Assembly (NCBI RefSeq): GCF_000283155.1
Contig: NW_004454160.1
Coordinates: 10,550,555-10,614,554, forward strand
Reading direction: 5' to 3'
Length of the DNA: 64,000 nt
Source of the DNA: Ceratotherium simum simum
Taxonomy: Eukaryota > Chordata > Mammalia > Perissodactyla > Rhinocerotidae
Shown here: one piece after another, positions 11,641 through 63,850 of the stretch
Numbering within the stretch: position 1 is the first letter of the stretch
Layout of the letters: every line of letters starts with the position of its first letter
Position numbers and translations under genes: made by a program
Notes under the pieces: generated by a model
Seen by the model: only the letters and a program-made list of their open reading frames with translations
Told to the model about the DNA's origin: nothing
The model's database searches: none

Positions 11641-12905
11641 AGTGCATTGGGGGAAGAGGGAGACTGCTGCTCCAAGGCTCTCTTAATAGACAGAGCTAGG
11701 GAATGTTTGTGTACACACACACACTATATTTATGTTGAAAATCATGTATTCACACCAATACCTCCTATGTAAACCCAACACCAGAGTTCACTCTAGTCTT
11801 TCCCCTTTCCAATTTGTAACACCTTCTCCCAAAAGGAGAAAGTTGGCTTCCATTATCCTTAATATTTTTGCTTATTTGATCAAGTCCCCTGTTCCTACCC
11901 AATCTACCATTGCCACCCTCCCCTTTGTGGATGCCCACCCCATCCCACTTAGGATGACTCCCTGCACTGGGTCACATCCCTGGCTCCCACCCACACACAG
12001 CAGGCTGCAAATCCATGCGGATGCCTAGCTTGCTCTGCTCTACCTAATGGCGGAATTGTGGGTAAAGGAAAAAGGGGAATTCTGAGTCTTGTTGGAATTT
12101 TATGTAAACTCCACAAAAGAAGAGCTCTTCTGATTTTTACTAATGTATCCGAAGTATCTAAAACAAGACGTTGGCACACAGTAGGCAATAAAAAAACTCT
12201 GAAGAATTGATTTTATGAAACTATAAGGTCAACAGTTCATTTAAATTCTTCATATTCAAATATTTAACTTCAAGATATTTTTCCCACCATATAACAGACA
12301 ACTTTTTATAAACTGGAAAGTTATCTAATAGATTCACGAGACAGTACAGTTTAAATCTCTAATGAGGCAATATGAAGTTTATCTTAAATTTGGATTTATG
12401 TGCATGGATAAAGCCTCACATAATTAAAAACACTCATTTTACCAGCCTGCATAGAAATCATCAACATTGCTTGGGACCAACTTAACAAAACAGAAAAGGT
12501 GTTGCTTTCTAACAAGATTATCAATAGATACATTGTTACATTAGAAAGCATGGAGACAACTTCGGAGATGGATACAGGTGTGTGGGAGGGGACTGAAGCT
12601 TACATAACTTTGTAGGCATTCTTTAAGAGAAAGAATTAGGTACAGGGTCTTAGAAATGGATATGCGAGTGAGGAGCCCTGAAGCTTAAGCGGCAAGTCTG
12701 CTTCTCAAAGGAAGTTAGAGCAAAAGTGCGTTGGCACAGAGCAGGCATTTGAAACTTAAGATATTACTGAAGAACTTTGCATCCACCCTGGTCCTCTACA
12801 TATGAGTTCCTCAGCAAACCTCTATTAGATACTGCTAACTGACCCATGACTTGTCTGACCCTAGAAAACAGGTTCTAATGAAGTTTTGCTGTTCAACCAA
12901 GAATG
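11640..12905. other. Intergenic DNA between L1 debris and AHCYL1 3' end
   Basis: No gene is supported. A short L2-like 3' end is visible at about 12,135-12,195 (tatccgaagtatctaaaaca then ggcacacagtaggcaat). The short open frames here lack family features. Confidence 0.6.
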
Positions 12906-12914
12906 ACACAGACT

Positions 12915-14933
12915 TCCAGTAAGGTCTTATCACTTTTATTGACTTTAATGATTATTGCTCATCTGCAAGAATTAATATTGCATTCATTAAAAATCATTCA
13001 ATACAAAATAAACTTGTTCCTCCCAAGTTGCTCTCCACACGCTCCCTCTGATGCCAGACATTTTTCCAGAGTGTCCTTTGTTACATGGCTTGACAGAGAC
13101 GGAGCCCTTACCTATTATTCCTATGGACACAGTAATAGATAAGGAGCAGGGGGCAGGCCAGCGGGCAGCAGGACCTGGGCCCCTTCCCTCCAGCAGAGCT
13201 GATGTGATGGATACCACTATTGGCCAGGTTACCTCCCCTAAAGGATGTGGTGTTCTGATTGGCTGGTTAAATGCCCTGGGAAAAAGGGCTTGAACCATTA
13301 ACCTCTACAGAGAAGAAAGCATGGTCACACTGGCAAGGAGTGGAAAGGGACTGGGTGGGGAGAAACAAGAGAGGAAAGGGAAAAAAGTTTTGGCAAGACC
13401 ACTGTCCCCTGCTAGGAAGTTGCAGGGTCAAAGCTTTCCTTTCTTATATTCCTGTTTTTCATGTCTGTCTCTCTGATCAATGGCAATAGAGAAATGAAAA
13501 TTCCTAGTACCTAGCACTAATGCCTGACCCAACTTTGAAGGATCACAAGCTAGAACAAGTTGAGGATTTAGAATCGTGGATAATTATATACTTAAAGCTC
13601 ATCTGAGCATGCAGAAATGCTGGTAAGCAGGGTGCATGGCATGGGAACACATCTCTCTGATCTTTGAGAGAGCCTCTCTGGGGATTCTTTCAGAGCACGA
13701 GCCAGGACACACCGATTCCTTTCTCTACGCACAAACTGCCCTTTAAGATCTTAGTTCATAAACTTTTTGTGACATGTGTCAATCAAAAGTGGTACCACTT
13801 CTGTAAAACTAATGTTATATGAGGCCTAAAGTCCCAGGCAAATTATACGGAGCTCGATTTCCCTCACCCTGGCCCAATTTATCCTTCCTCCTCCCTTTAA
13901 ATATTTTAGGTTGCAGAAGCACAGCTGACCAGAAATTTGCCCTTAAAGGATAAATCCTAAAGAGAGAGCTCAGTGCTTTATACTGAGTAATGGCTCAAGA
14001 AATTCGCCTTCAGCACAAGCTGTATGGGGCAGAGCTGATAGAATTTGTTCTGGCCCCAGTTCATTAATGCTATAAACTATGGGCTAGAAACAGAGGGATT
14101 TATCAGAGTTTGGAACCAGCATTTCTCTAGACCCAACGCTGCACTCTTAGCTCCAAAGGTTCAAAAGAGAAACTGATAACTAGCCACCCAAGCAGTTCCT
14201 CAGTGTTAACACTAAACAGTTTTCTTACACTTTTTTTTGTACAACAGAAATAAATGCTATGGGACAAATTCAACTTAATAGTGTGCAGTCTTGTTAACAA
14301 CTTGAAAAATGAGAAGGTCCGGTGGGAGTGGAGGAAGGGCTGTACTAAATCCAAGTGGGCCTACTGGATCTTAACAAGCAACACTCACTAGTCCACATCT
14401 CTGAACCAGACATGCCACCTTTACACAGGAAACAGGGCTTGGAACACATGGGGAAATCAACATGCACCACCTACATCTAACCTACCTGGCTAGTAGGTAC
14501 CATCCCTGCTCCTCTGAAGAAGTGAAAGAGCACTGATTTCAACAGCTAAGAAATGGGCTCTTTTTAAGGCAATTTAGACATTGCAGATTGTTCCACATAG
14601 AAGGTACCTTAGCATTTCCTATTAATAAGGTACCCAATTAAGACTAAAGTCCCCAGAAACAGTAAAGAAAGAATCACCTTTCTGGGTTGGGAGAGTAAAA
14701 TCCTTCTTTAGTGACTAGGGTGAGGAACCTTGAATCTCAGTTTCACCTAAAGAGCCATGAAGCAAGTTCCTGTGTGGTCTGCAGAACTTGGATAATGAGA
14801 TGAAAAAATAAGAATGAAATTATGGGAAAAAAAAATCAACAGGAAAGGAATAAGAAGAAAATTAAAGTTATCTTAAAAAATCTCTTTTAGAGTTGTGTGG
14901 TTCATGTGGACTGGTCCTTGGTAATATGGTCCA
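12915..14933 (-). other. AHCYL1: AHCYL1 3' untranslated region
   Basis: A single block of about 2.0 kb with no recognisable SINE or LINE insertion, unlike the flanking DNA. That fits a constrained UTR, and the length is compatible with the roughly 4-kb mRNA known for this gene. The 3' boundary is inferred from the AATAAA at 12935-12940 and the GU-rich stretch just beyond it. Confidence 0.8.
12935..12940 (-). terminator. AHCYL1: AHCYL1 poly(A) signal AATAAA
   Basis: The minus strand reads gtcAATAAAAgtgataagac, followed about 25 nt further on by gtctgtgtcattcttggttg, a GU-rich downstream element. Cleavage is expected near 12,910-12,920. An ATTAAA lies just upstream (12943-12948). Confidence 0.8.
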
Positions 14934-54400
<39,467 letters not shown>

Positions 54401-54414
54401 TCAGTCTTTTTTTT

Positions 54415-54790
54415 TTTTATTCATAAAATATACATTGAATGCTGAAGAAGGAGCAGTGTTGGATGTTGGGACAACAGAGAGGAATGAAGTACTGATGTCT
54501 ACGTGGGGACAGATGGTGGAGGGTAAGGTGGGTGGGATGGTGGATGGGGATGAGCAGGAAAGGCTTCATAGAGGAAGATGCTGCTCTACCTGACTCTTGA
54601 CAGTTAAGCAGCTGGACGAGGTAAGGAAGGGATTCCAGGCTGAAGGAATAGCCTGGCAGGGCAATGAGAGAACTTGGCATGTTATGGGAACTGTAAACAT
54701 TTCAGTGTGAGTGGGACACAGGGTACAAAGTAGAGAAGAGTGAGAGCTGAAGCTGGAGCCAGATGTGGGTGGATGGTGGTGACATGTACC
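54415..54790 (+). repeat. Old L2-type LINE fragment
   Basis: gcaggaaaggcttcatagag, 'cctgactcttgacagttaag', then ggattccaggctgaaggaat and 'gagaacttggcatgttatgg' follow the order of a common old mammalian LINE (L2-like) segment. Family assignment is tentative. Confidence 0.5.
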
Positions 54791-55439
54791 GAGATGGGGA
54801 ACACGGGAGGAGAGGCAGGTCTGGGTGGAGGGGCTGCTGAGATAAGGAGTCAGCTTAAGACATGTTGAGGTTGATATGTCTGTGGAGTGTGCTGCCCTAT
54901 GTCCAGGGGAGCCTAAGTTGGAGCCTTTCACACCATCTGCTCCCTGCCAGTCTGGTACCCCCAGCACCCTGCAGCAAGGCTGTGCTCTCCTGTAGGCCAG
55001 GCCCCACTTTAGTCCCCCAAAATGAATGGTGCAGAAAAATTGCAGGAGATCTTGGGTGACAATAGAAGTATGGAAACAGGTGAACAGCTCAGTGGCTCTG
55101 TGTCCAGCAGACCCCCTCCCATTATCTTTCTGTCCCAGAACCGCCATGTTGCACAACTCTGGAAGGCACCATTGACATTGTAATTGATGTGAAATGTGCC
55201 CTTGGAGCACGAGTCCAGATTGCTGGTCTGCCCTGCTGGCCCTGAGGGACTCCCCAAGGGGAAGGCTCCCAGCTGCACCTCTGCGGCTCTGGTGCTGGCT
55301 CCCCAGGCATGCCTGGCTCCTACTTCCCACTGAGCTCCTTCATTCCCCACTTCCAGCCTCCTTCCCTCCCCTGTATTCAATTCCAGCCCTTTTGAGAAGA
55401 TAGGCGGTCCCCCAGGGCCTAGAAAGACTCCTCCTCCTT

Positions 55440-55820
55440 CTCTGCCTCCTCCTGTGCTTATTATGATCCTATTTATTATGCATTTTACTGTTTATTATTG
55501 TTTTGAACATAATCTTTATAGGAAAGAAAAACCCGTGAAGATAAAAATCTCTTTAATCTAAGTTCACTTCAGGTTCTTATCAATTTGCAGAAACTCACTT
55601 TTACATACCTGTGATCAGTAGGTATATGTCATTTTGTGTTCCAGTTTGATCAAATCATAGTGTTTTGAAAGCACGTGTACCACATGTGGACATTGTTTAC
55701 GTACTTGTCCTTGTCACTGTTTCCCAAGGGTTCCATCCTATTGCCATAGGAGTTTGCTTACCCATTTTCCTATTGTTGGGCATGAGTTGTTTCCAACTTA
55801 GTGCAGTATAAACAGAGTGT
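55440..55820. repeat. Possible old L1/L2 3' fragment
   Basis: cccattttcctattgttggg then catgagttgtttccaactta resembles the 3' part of old L1 elements. The rest is diverged. Flanking 54,790-55,440 shows nothing nameable. Confidence 0.35.
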
Positions 55821-56034
55821 GTCAGGATAGGAGTCAGAGTGGGAATGGCTTTCAAGCAAAACAGACAAGGGTGGGTCACAGCACTAGGTCCTGCCAGAGA
55901 GAAGGAGCAAAAATGTTAGCAGTGGGGCCAATTGTCCTGGCTGTAAGCAGGGCCAGGGGGACGGCACCTTTCTGCTGTAAGGGGGTGTGAGGTCCACTGC
56001 CCGGAACTCGTGATGGCTGACTCATGGGGAGGCT

Positions 56035-56235
56035 GTGTGGTGTGGAGGGAAGCCGGGCATCTGGGCAGACGGAGATGTGGCCTCAAGTCTTGACTCTGCT
56101 ACCAACTTGGCTGCTGGAACCCTGGGTCTTTCTGGGCTTCTGTTCCCTCATGCAAAACAGGGTGATAGCTCTTCAGCTGGGGCTTGTGATGATCCAATCC
56201 AACAAAATAATAAATAAAAAAGAGCTTTGAACAAG
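56035..56235 (+). repeat. MIR fragment
   Basis: 'aagtcttgactctgctacca' followed by ttctgttccctcatgcaaaa and cagggtgatag reads as a plus-strand MIR. Confidence 0.6.
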
Positions 56236-56709
56236 TTACAAGTATTGTGCAAATGTGAGTTACTAAGATGTGGATCCAGGCTGAAAATCTGGAGGGGAAG
56301 GGAGTGATTGTGGAGAATGTGAAATTCTCTCTGTGCCCTGCTTCCCAGAAAAACAAGAGGGAGCAGAAACCTGCTTGCCACAGGAAAAGATTGTCATTGC
56401 TTGTACTGAGTGCTTGTTTACGTGGGGATTGTACTTCCTGAACAAGGAGGACTGGAGCTGCCCCAGCAGGAGCAACTGCCATTTCCCTGGCCCAAGCTGG
56501 CCTCAGGATCTGGCTACTGTGTGTCCAGCGGCCCCTCAAAACTTCCTCAAATGCTTTTTTCTGGGTTGGACCAGAGATCCTGATGGATCTTTTTTCAGTT
56601 TCCAAAGCTGCAGCCTGTGAAAGTTAAGGCTGAGAAGGCATCTAGTAATTGTAAACAGTATTCAAGGAATCTGTTCTGATGATTCTTTGTGCTACTTTGT
56701 GTACTTTTC

Positions 56710-56710
<1 letters not shown>

Positions 56711-56745
<35 letters not shown>

Positions 56746-56782
56746 TGTGTATCTGTGTGTGTGTGTCTGTGTGTGTGTGCGG
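56711..56782. repeat. (GT)n microsatellite
   Basis: A GT tract with GG, AT-CT and CT interruptions over about 70 bp. The first 28 or so bases are uninterrupted. Confidence 0.95.
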
Positions 56783-56864
56783 TGAGGAGTTTACCAAAAA
56801 AGCAGACTCTAGAAATTGTGAAACTCGCCTTGGACTTCAACCTCAGCCCAGGTCTCTGCTTGCC

Positions 56865-56990
56865 AGTTATTTATTGAGCACGGGCTTTGTGTGAGGAGCA
56901 GTGCTAGGCGCCAGGGAGCCTGCAGTCAACAAGACGGACACAGTTCCTGTCCACATGGAGCTTAGTGTCAATAGCTGGGCTTTACCACAA
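56865..56990. repeat. L2-like fragment
   Basis: 'ttatttattgagcacgggct', then gtgctaggcgccagggagcc and cagttcctgtccacatggag match the frequent L2-derived motif series. Confidence 0.55.
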
Positions 56991-58500
56991 AATCTGGGCC
57001 CCCCAATACCTTCTCATAGAGGGGCCCTCCTCCTTGCTCTCTCCATGTGCCCTATCCTGCAAAGTCCTCCTTAGAAGTACCTGGCATATTCTCCCTGCCC
57101 CTGAGACTATGCCAGACTCAGAGTGGGAAAGAGGACAGCAGTCCATCTCCAGAGTTCAGATGGATTTACCCACCCTTGGAGCTGCCCTAAGTCTTTTAGA
57201 AGTTTCTGGAATACTATCTCCCTGGCAGGATATCTTGTCCCAAGACAATGGAGAGTGGGCTGGTGAGGTGGAGGTGCCAGTTTGCCAGGATCAGGCACTG
57301 CGTTGCCTCTCTGTGCCTGCTTCCTGCCCCTAGGACAGGAAACAGTCCTGGAACTGGAAGAGACAAGAGGTTGGCTAGGCTGATTAGATACCCCATTGGG
57401 GGCTAGCAGAACATTTGCCTTGGCTGGAAGTCACTGGAGCTGGATAGAGTGGGGCAGGCAGAAGCTGCAACTTCCCAAATCTCAGGTGGCCAGGGTCTTG
57501 CCCCCTTTGCCCCAAAGGCCCTGCCCTGTGGCTGGTCTGTTGGAGCTGGAAGAGAGAGAGTGGTCAGCTGTTGGTTGTGTGGAGGTTGCTGCTGGGTGGG
57601 AGCCTGCCTTCCTCACCCTCTCTGGTGTACAGGGCGGGCCCTATTGCATCACTCTTGGAGCCTCTGCTCATGGCTTTGCAGCCAGCTGGGCCCCTGGAGG
57701 AGCGACTCTCCCTGTTTTTCAACAAACCATTAACCATTTCACCCTCCTAGTCCTCCCTATAGCTGACCTCGATTCCTAAGGCTGCCCCTCAGGCCTGCCT
57801 GTCCTGATCTTGAAAACCTCCCTTCTGCTCCACGATGCACAGGGGTTCTGCCTGGGCAGCGTTTTGAGGGTCGAAGGCTCCACCTTACCCAATGCAAGCC
57901 TCGCCTCTTTTCCAGGAAAAGAGTTAATCTCCCTCATCCCCACCCTCAGCATTTGTCCCATTCTGCAGCAGTGAGGAAAGATTCCTCAGCCTCTAGCATG
58001 AGCTCATGTCACTTCCACACTCCAAACAGAGCCCGGACGAGGGGTCAACACAACATTTTAGACCAAGAGCAAGAGTGGGGCCCAAGCCAGAGACCAGGAG
58101 CTTGGACGCTGGCCTCCCCCATAGCCCCTTCAGCCATTTCCTGCAGACCCACTCGGATATTTGCCCTTTTTAGAGGGACTCAGAGAAGGAATGGGTGGAG
58201 TGAGGGTCCTAAGGGTCCCAAGGGTCTAATGGAAAAGAGTCCCTAGTACACAGTATTTTGTGCTCCTGGACGGGCTTCGCGAGGAGGCATGGGGGTGGGG
58301 AGAGGAGGGGAGCAGAGAGGCCCTTCCAGTCAGTGAAGCCCAGGCCGCCTTCCCGCTCAGGACTTTGATGTCCCAGCCCCAGCATTCCCCTCATCACCCC
58401 ACCCATCCTGGGGCCTGAAATAGCCTGCAACTTCACCCAAGCCTAGGCCCACGTCCCAATTTTAGTTCCACAGACATTTGGCTGCACCATAACTTGTAGA
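56990..58500. other. Unassigned GC-richer intergenic stretch
   Basis: No repeat or gene recognised. Open frames of up to about 127 codons (57,396-57,779) lack splice context and family features. Confidence 0.4.
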
Positions 58501-58504
58501 ATCC

Positions 58505-59060
58505 TGGACTGGGTCCTGTGGGGGATGCAGAATGAATGAAGCCCAGCCCCTGCCTTTGGGGAGCTTGCAAAATGTACCCTGATGACTGTAAAGTCAAAGC
58601 CATAAGATGCCTGTGGAAGAAGAAAGAAAGATGGCTTCTTATGGAAGGAAAGGGGCAGCCTTGTGGAAGAGAGTCATTTTTGTTGAATCTTAAAGGATGA
58701 GTAGGATTTCAATAGGCAGAAATGAGGGGCACTCATTCTAGGAGAAGAATAAGAGCAAAACAATGGAGATGTGAAACTTAGAATATTCGGAATACGGCCT
58801 GCAATCTGGTCTGACTGCAGCACATGGGAGAATATTGAGCTGCTTACGGTTTCCATGGATATGTCACTTAATTTACCAGTGAGTTTTTCCAGACTTCCTA
58901 TAGGCCAAGGGCTCCCAAGGGGCAAAGACCTGTTGGTTCGTAGAACTTTACAGACTAGAAAATGGAGGCACAGAGAGGTGAAGAAACTTGCTCAGAGTTA
59001 TAAAGCACATTAGTGATAGAGCAAGGACTAGAACCAGGTTCCCCCACCCTTATCTATTTG
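58505..59060. repeat. L2-like fragments followed by an inverted MIR
   Basis: ggggatgcagaatgaatgaa with tgcctttggggagcttgcaa (about 58,520-58,570) and cttaaaggatgagtaggatt (58,690) are L2-like. 'aggcacagagaggtgaagaa' with acttgctcagagttataaag (58,966-59,005) is MIR on the minus strand. Confidence 0.55.
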
Positions 59061-59919
59061 GCCCAGTGCAGGTCCCTTAATCCAAGAAGCTTAATCCACG
59101 GAGCTGACTGACCCAGCAGACCTTGCTTCCCCTTACGGGGCCAAGAAGACATTTGAAATGAACAGCCAGTGATCACGGATGAACACAAAGATTTAGCCAC
59201 ATGAATGTTCCTTATGGTGTCGCATATAAGTGAGGAGTGAGTAGCTCCATGACACTTGATGGGAAAGAAATGCTAATGTTCTTTATTTTTCCAAGTTTAT
59301 TTAAATCTGGTCCCAAGCCCCATCCACAGTTGGCTAGAAATTTAATATCATTATTAGGGCTTCTTCCCTTGGATCATTGGATTTTACAAAACAAAACAAA
59401 ACAAAAATCCCCCAGCAAGCAAACAAACAGCTTGATCTTGTAGAACTGCAGCAGCTGTTCTTATTCAGTAGACATGGCCACAGTTGCGGCTGCTCTGTGT
59501 GCTACGTGTTGAATGCTGGGCCTTCGTGTCTGTGGGTACTGCTTCCCCACGCAGGCTGGTGAGCTGCCCACTCTCAGTGGCCTAGCCCAGCAACTGGCCA
59601 CTTCACGGTCTTTCTTCCAGCCTCCTCCTCACAGCCATCTCCGTACCAGGTTTTGCCATCCTGGGAGGTGGGAGGATGTGTGTGTTCTAGTTGGATCTCA
59701 ACTTCTGCCATCTGTGGACGCTCATGATCTCCCACCCTCTTTTCAGGCGCTAGAAGTCACTGCCCCACAGGTAAGGCTGCTCCCACTCCCAATTGCAAAA
59801 CCAGCTCTAATCCTCCTTGACTTCCGGGACTGGAAGCCCTGGTGGCCGTCCTGGGAGGATGTGGGAAAAAATACTTCACATTCTTTCCTGAAGAGTCCAC
59901 AGCCAAGAAAACCAGCTAT

Positions 59920-60190
59920 GGCTGATTTCTCAATCAGGTTATTCTGTCACATAAAATGTTCAGTTAATCATCCCAATCCACTTCCAATGGCAAAAGAGAG
60001 TTCAGCAGTAGGCGACCAAAAATATGTAAAGGCAGTACTGTGCAATCAGGCAGAAGGAGGCCACCCAGAGTCGCCTCATTAGAATAAAAGACACTCCTAT
60101 CACCCAGGAAATTACAAGGGCTTCAGGAGCCCTGTGTCAGGAACCAGGAGCAGAGACCAATATATGTTTTTTATTATCTCACAAGTGTAA
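59920..60190 (+). repeat. Possible ancient LTR end
   Basis: Around cctcattagaataaaagaca, 'cccaggaaattacaagggct' and cagagaccaatatatgtttt the sequence looks like the 3' half of an ERVL/MaLR-type LTR, with an AATAAA and a TTTATTAT end. This is a recollection of similar repeats and needs a library match. Confidence 0.35.
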
Positions 60191-60634
60191 ACCAATTTTT
60201 TGATAAACATAAAATTATATATTTATACAAAGAAAAAAGAAATGAAAAGGTGAACACCAAAATGTTTGTTTCCTCTCTGTGGTGAGATTACAGGTCATTT
60301 TTATTTTTATTTTCTCGTTTGTGCTTGTTTTCATTTTCTAAAAATTCTACAATGAGTGCGTGTTACCTTTTTTGGGTGAGTAATTTGAAGAAAAATTTAA
60401 TTTTAAATGATAAAAATAATGCATACTCATAAAAAAAATCTAAGCAAACAGATGTATGTGCAACAGAAGAGAAAATCCTCTCTCAGTACATACTCCCACA
60501 CGGCCAGCTTAGCGTGAGGAACCTCACCCCACGTCATATTTTTTTGTATTTTCATACATGGATTTTTTTTTTATTGCACAAATAAGACTATCCGTGTTAT
60601 TCTGCAACCCCTCTTGTGACCGTTACCTGGTAAA

Positions 60635-60736
60635 ATCAAGATAACAATGATACCTACCTTATTGGGGGTTTTGTCACAATAAATGAGTTCATATTTGTAA
60701 AGGGCTTAGAGCAATACCTGGCATATAAAAAGCACT
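60635..60736 (+). repeat. MIR 3' part
   Basis: gataacaatgatacctacct, then cacaataaatgagttcatat and 'gtaaagggcttagagcaata' is the 3' half of a MIR. A possibly L1-derived stretch (60,390-60,630) precedes it. Confidence 0.65.
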
Positions 60737-60745
60737 AAAGCACTA

Positions 60746-61106
60746 TTTACATAAAAAAAGACAAAATTGTCCCATTTGCAGCGACGTGGATGGACCTTGA
60801 GGTTATGATATTAAGTGACTTAAGCCAGACAGAGAAAGACAAATACTGCGTGATTTTACTCATGTGGAAGATAACAAATACATGGACAAAGAAAACAGAT
60901 TAGTGGTTGCCAGAGGGGAAGGGGGTTGAGGGGTGGGTGAAAGGGGTAAAGGGGCACATATGTACGGTGACAGACAAAAATTAGACAATTAGGCTACTGG
61001 TAGTGAGCATGATGAAGTCGATTCAGAAATTGATAAATAATAATGTACACTCGAAATCACATGATGTTATAAACCATTATGATCTCAATAAAATTACTGG
61101 GAAAAA
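60746..61106 (+). mobile_element. 5'-truncated L1 with short target duplication
   Basis: The L1 3' end starts at cataaaaaaagacaaaattg, continues through cgacgtggatggaccttgag and ccagaggggaagggggttga, and ends in aataaaattactgggaaaaa. The duplication aaagcacta flanks it at 60737-60745 and 61107-61115. Confidence 0.8.
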
Positions 61107-61119
61107 AAAGCACTACATG

Positions 61120-61900
61120 AATTTTAACTATTTTAATGTATCTATTATTTAATTTCCCACTCCATTTCATAGACAGCCCTCCACAATTGGACTATATAAA
61201 TTTAATACTTAGGAAAAAATTAAAAATTATCTTTTTGAAAATGAAACAAAACAAATGAATAGCTGACTTCTTATCTATTCCTCCCGTCACTTGGAGAGGG
61301 GCTGCCTGGTGGAAAGTTCCACTGTTGTCTACTTTCACATTGGTGACCCAGGCTGGCCTTTACCTGAATGACCATGGCCCCAAGATGGGCAATCTATTCA
61401 GCCAAATGCCATTCTTACCTAGAGGCCTGGGGTTATCTCAACTATTTGCACCTTTCTGGAGGAGAAGGAAGCAGAAATGCCCGAAGTCCCCTGGAAATCT
61501 ACATAGTTATGAACTGCACAGAGGCCTTGGCTCACCTGGCTGGTAGATTTTGTTCCATTATACGTGTGGCTGTAAAACAGAAGAAGAAAAAAAAGAGATC
61601 AGGTTGATAGTGCAGCTGTAGGAAAATGTAAACATTTGTTGTATCAATTACTGAAAATGTGTCAGCAGGGAAGACTAGTTTTAGTAATTGGCAATAAGAT
61701 AGTGAGATTACAAAAGTTAGTTATCACTGCAGCCAACATGACTACCATCTGTATTTTGGATTCAGGAGCAAAACATAAAAGAAATTCTATCCAATTCACA
61801 ACCTAGCAAATGTCACTGGCTCAGAATCCAGGAGGTGTCTTCTATAGGATGTTTGCAGAATCCTTGTCATTTCTTAAGTTCTATCCTTTTTAAAGGATTG
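61120..61900. other. Unassigned stretch between L1 copies
   Basis: It contains a small open region (61,325-61,607) of GC-richer sequence that I could not assign to a repeat or gene. No splice or promoter features support a gene. Confidence 0.35.
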
Positions 61901-61904
61901 GTCC

Positions 61905-63365
61905 ATTAATAGGATATAATTATACCCAAACCAGAAAAAGACATCACAAGAAAAGAAAATTAAAAACAAATATCTTTCATGAACGTTGACTTAAAAATCC
62001 TCAACAGAATATTAGAAAATCAAATTCAACAATATAATGAAAAAGAATAATACACCATTCCCAAGTGGAGTTTATCCAGGGAATGCGGGGCTTATTTATT
62101 ATTTGAAAATTAATTGATGTAATTCCTATATTTATCATTTAAAGAAAAAACAACATGATTATAGAAATTGTTGCATAAAAAGCATTTGACAAAATTCAAC
62201 ATCCATTTATGAATTAAAAAAAAGTAAAAGCATATGGATTGTAAAGGAAGAAATAAAACTATCCTTAGTCACAGAGAACCCCAAAGAATTCACATATACA
62301 CAAAAAAAATCATCTAGAACTAATAAGTGAGTTTTGCAAGATTGCAGGATCTAAGGTCGATACAGAAAAATCATATTTCTATATACTAGCAATAAAAATT
62401 GGAAACCAAAATTCAAAAAACCAACACTATTTACAATAGGTAAAAATATCAAATATTTAGATATAAATCTAAAACATACACAGGTTCTATATGCTTAAAA
62501 ATACTGATGAAAGAAATCAAAGAGGACCTAGATAAATGGAGAGACATACCATATTCAGGGACTGGAAGACTCAGTAAGTATAGATTTGATTCTCTCCAAC
62601 TTGATAAATATATTTAACTAATTCCAATCAAAACCTCAGCAGATTTTTGGTAGATATAGACAAGCTGATTCTAAAATTTATACAGAAAAGCAAAGGAACT
62701 AGAATAGTTAAAAGAATTTGAAAAAGAAGAACAAAGTTAGACAAAAAAGGATTTATATCAAGAATATATAAAGAACTCTCAAAACTTGACAGTAAGAAAG
62801 CAAATAATCCAATGAAAAAATGAGCAAAAGCCTTAAATATTTTACTAAAGAGGATAACCAAAGCAAATAAGCACATGAAAGGATGTTTGACATCATTAGC
62901 CATTAGGAAAAGTCATATTAAAACCTCAGTGAGCTAACATGACAAATGTTAGAATGGTTAAAATAAAAATACGGATAATACTAAGTGCTAAAGAGGATGC
63001 TGTGATACATTGGAACATCGTTCCGATACATCGCTGGTGGGAATGCAAAATGGTACAGCCACACTGGAAAACAACTGGACAAATTTCTTAAAAAACGAAA
63101 CATAAGTGACCATATGACCCAGCAATTGCACTCATAGGTAGTTATCCTAGAGAAATGAAAGTTTATGTTCACACAAAAACCTGTATAGTATTTATAGCAG
63201 CTCTATTCATAATTGCCAAAACTGAAACAATTCAAATGTCCTTGAATAAGTAAACAGATTAAAAAAAAAAAAACTGGTTCATACATACAATGGATTAAAA
63301 AGGAACAAACTGTTGCTACATGAAACAACTTTGATGACCTTAAAGGCATTATGCTGAGTGAAAGA
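61905..63365 (+). mobile_element. Diverged L1 ORF2/3' fragment
   Basis: tacccaaaccagaaaaagac, 'aatcctcaacagaatattag', cccaagtggagtttatccag (RT region) and later tggtgggaatgcaaaatggt with 'gcattatgctgagtgaaaga' follow the order of L1 ORF2 to 3' end. There are many stops and internal deletions, and no intact frame. Confidence 0.75.
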
Positions 63366-63369
63366 AGCT

Positions 63370-63835
63370 ATTCCCACTCTCTTTTGATTAGTGTTAACAT
63401 GGCATATCTTTCTCCATCCCTTTACTTTTAATCATATTTATATTTATATATAATCTAGATTATATTTAAAGGGGGTTTCTTGTAGACAACATATAATTGG
63501 GTCTTGTTTTTTGATCCACTCTGACAATCTCTGTCTTTTTATTGGCATAGTAGATCATTGACATTTAAAGTGATTATTGATATAGTTGGACTAATAATAT
63601 CTACCATATTTGTTACTATTTTCTATTTGTTACCCTTGTTTTTGGTTCCTATTTTTGTCTTCTACTCTTTTTCTGGCTTTTGTAGTTTTAACTGAGTATT
63701 TTTTATGATTCCATTTTCTCTCCTTTCTTAGCATATTAATTATACTTCTTTTTTTACTTTTTTTTACTGGTTGCCCTAGAGTTTGCAATATACATTTACA
63801 ACTAATCCAAGTCCACTTTCAAATAACACTATACC
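63370..63835 (-). mobile_element. Inverted L1 5' ORF2/intergenic fragment
   Basis: gggtttcttgtagacaacat, then ttttgatccactctgacaat and 'tttttattggcatagtaga' is the complement of the L1 endonuclease start region. It meets the plus-strand L1 directly, giving a head-to-head arrangement. Confidence 0.65.
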
Positions 63836-63850
63836 ACTGCAGAATAGTGT

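Noticed and set aside
12987..13298. 103-codon minus-strand frame in the AHCYL1 3' UTR
   Set aside because: It lies inside the 3' UTR far below the stop codon, and no family features were seen.
54566..55330. 254-codon minus-strand open frame
   Set aside because: It lies in GC-richer intergenic DNA that overlaps an L2-like repeat, shows no domain, and has several overlapping frames equally open on both strands.
59513..60082. 189-codon plus-strand open frame
   Set aside because: Its second half falls in a repeat-like (possible LTR) stretch and the translation shows no recognisable family.
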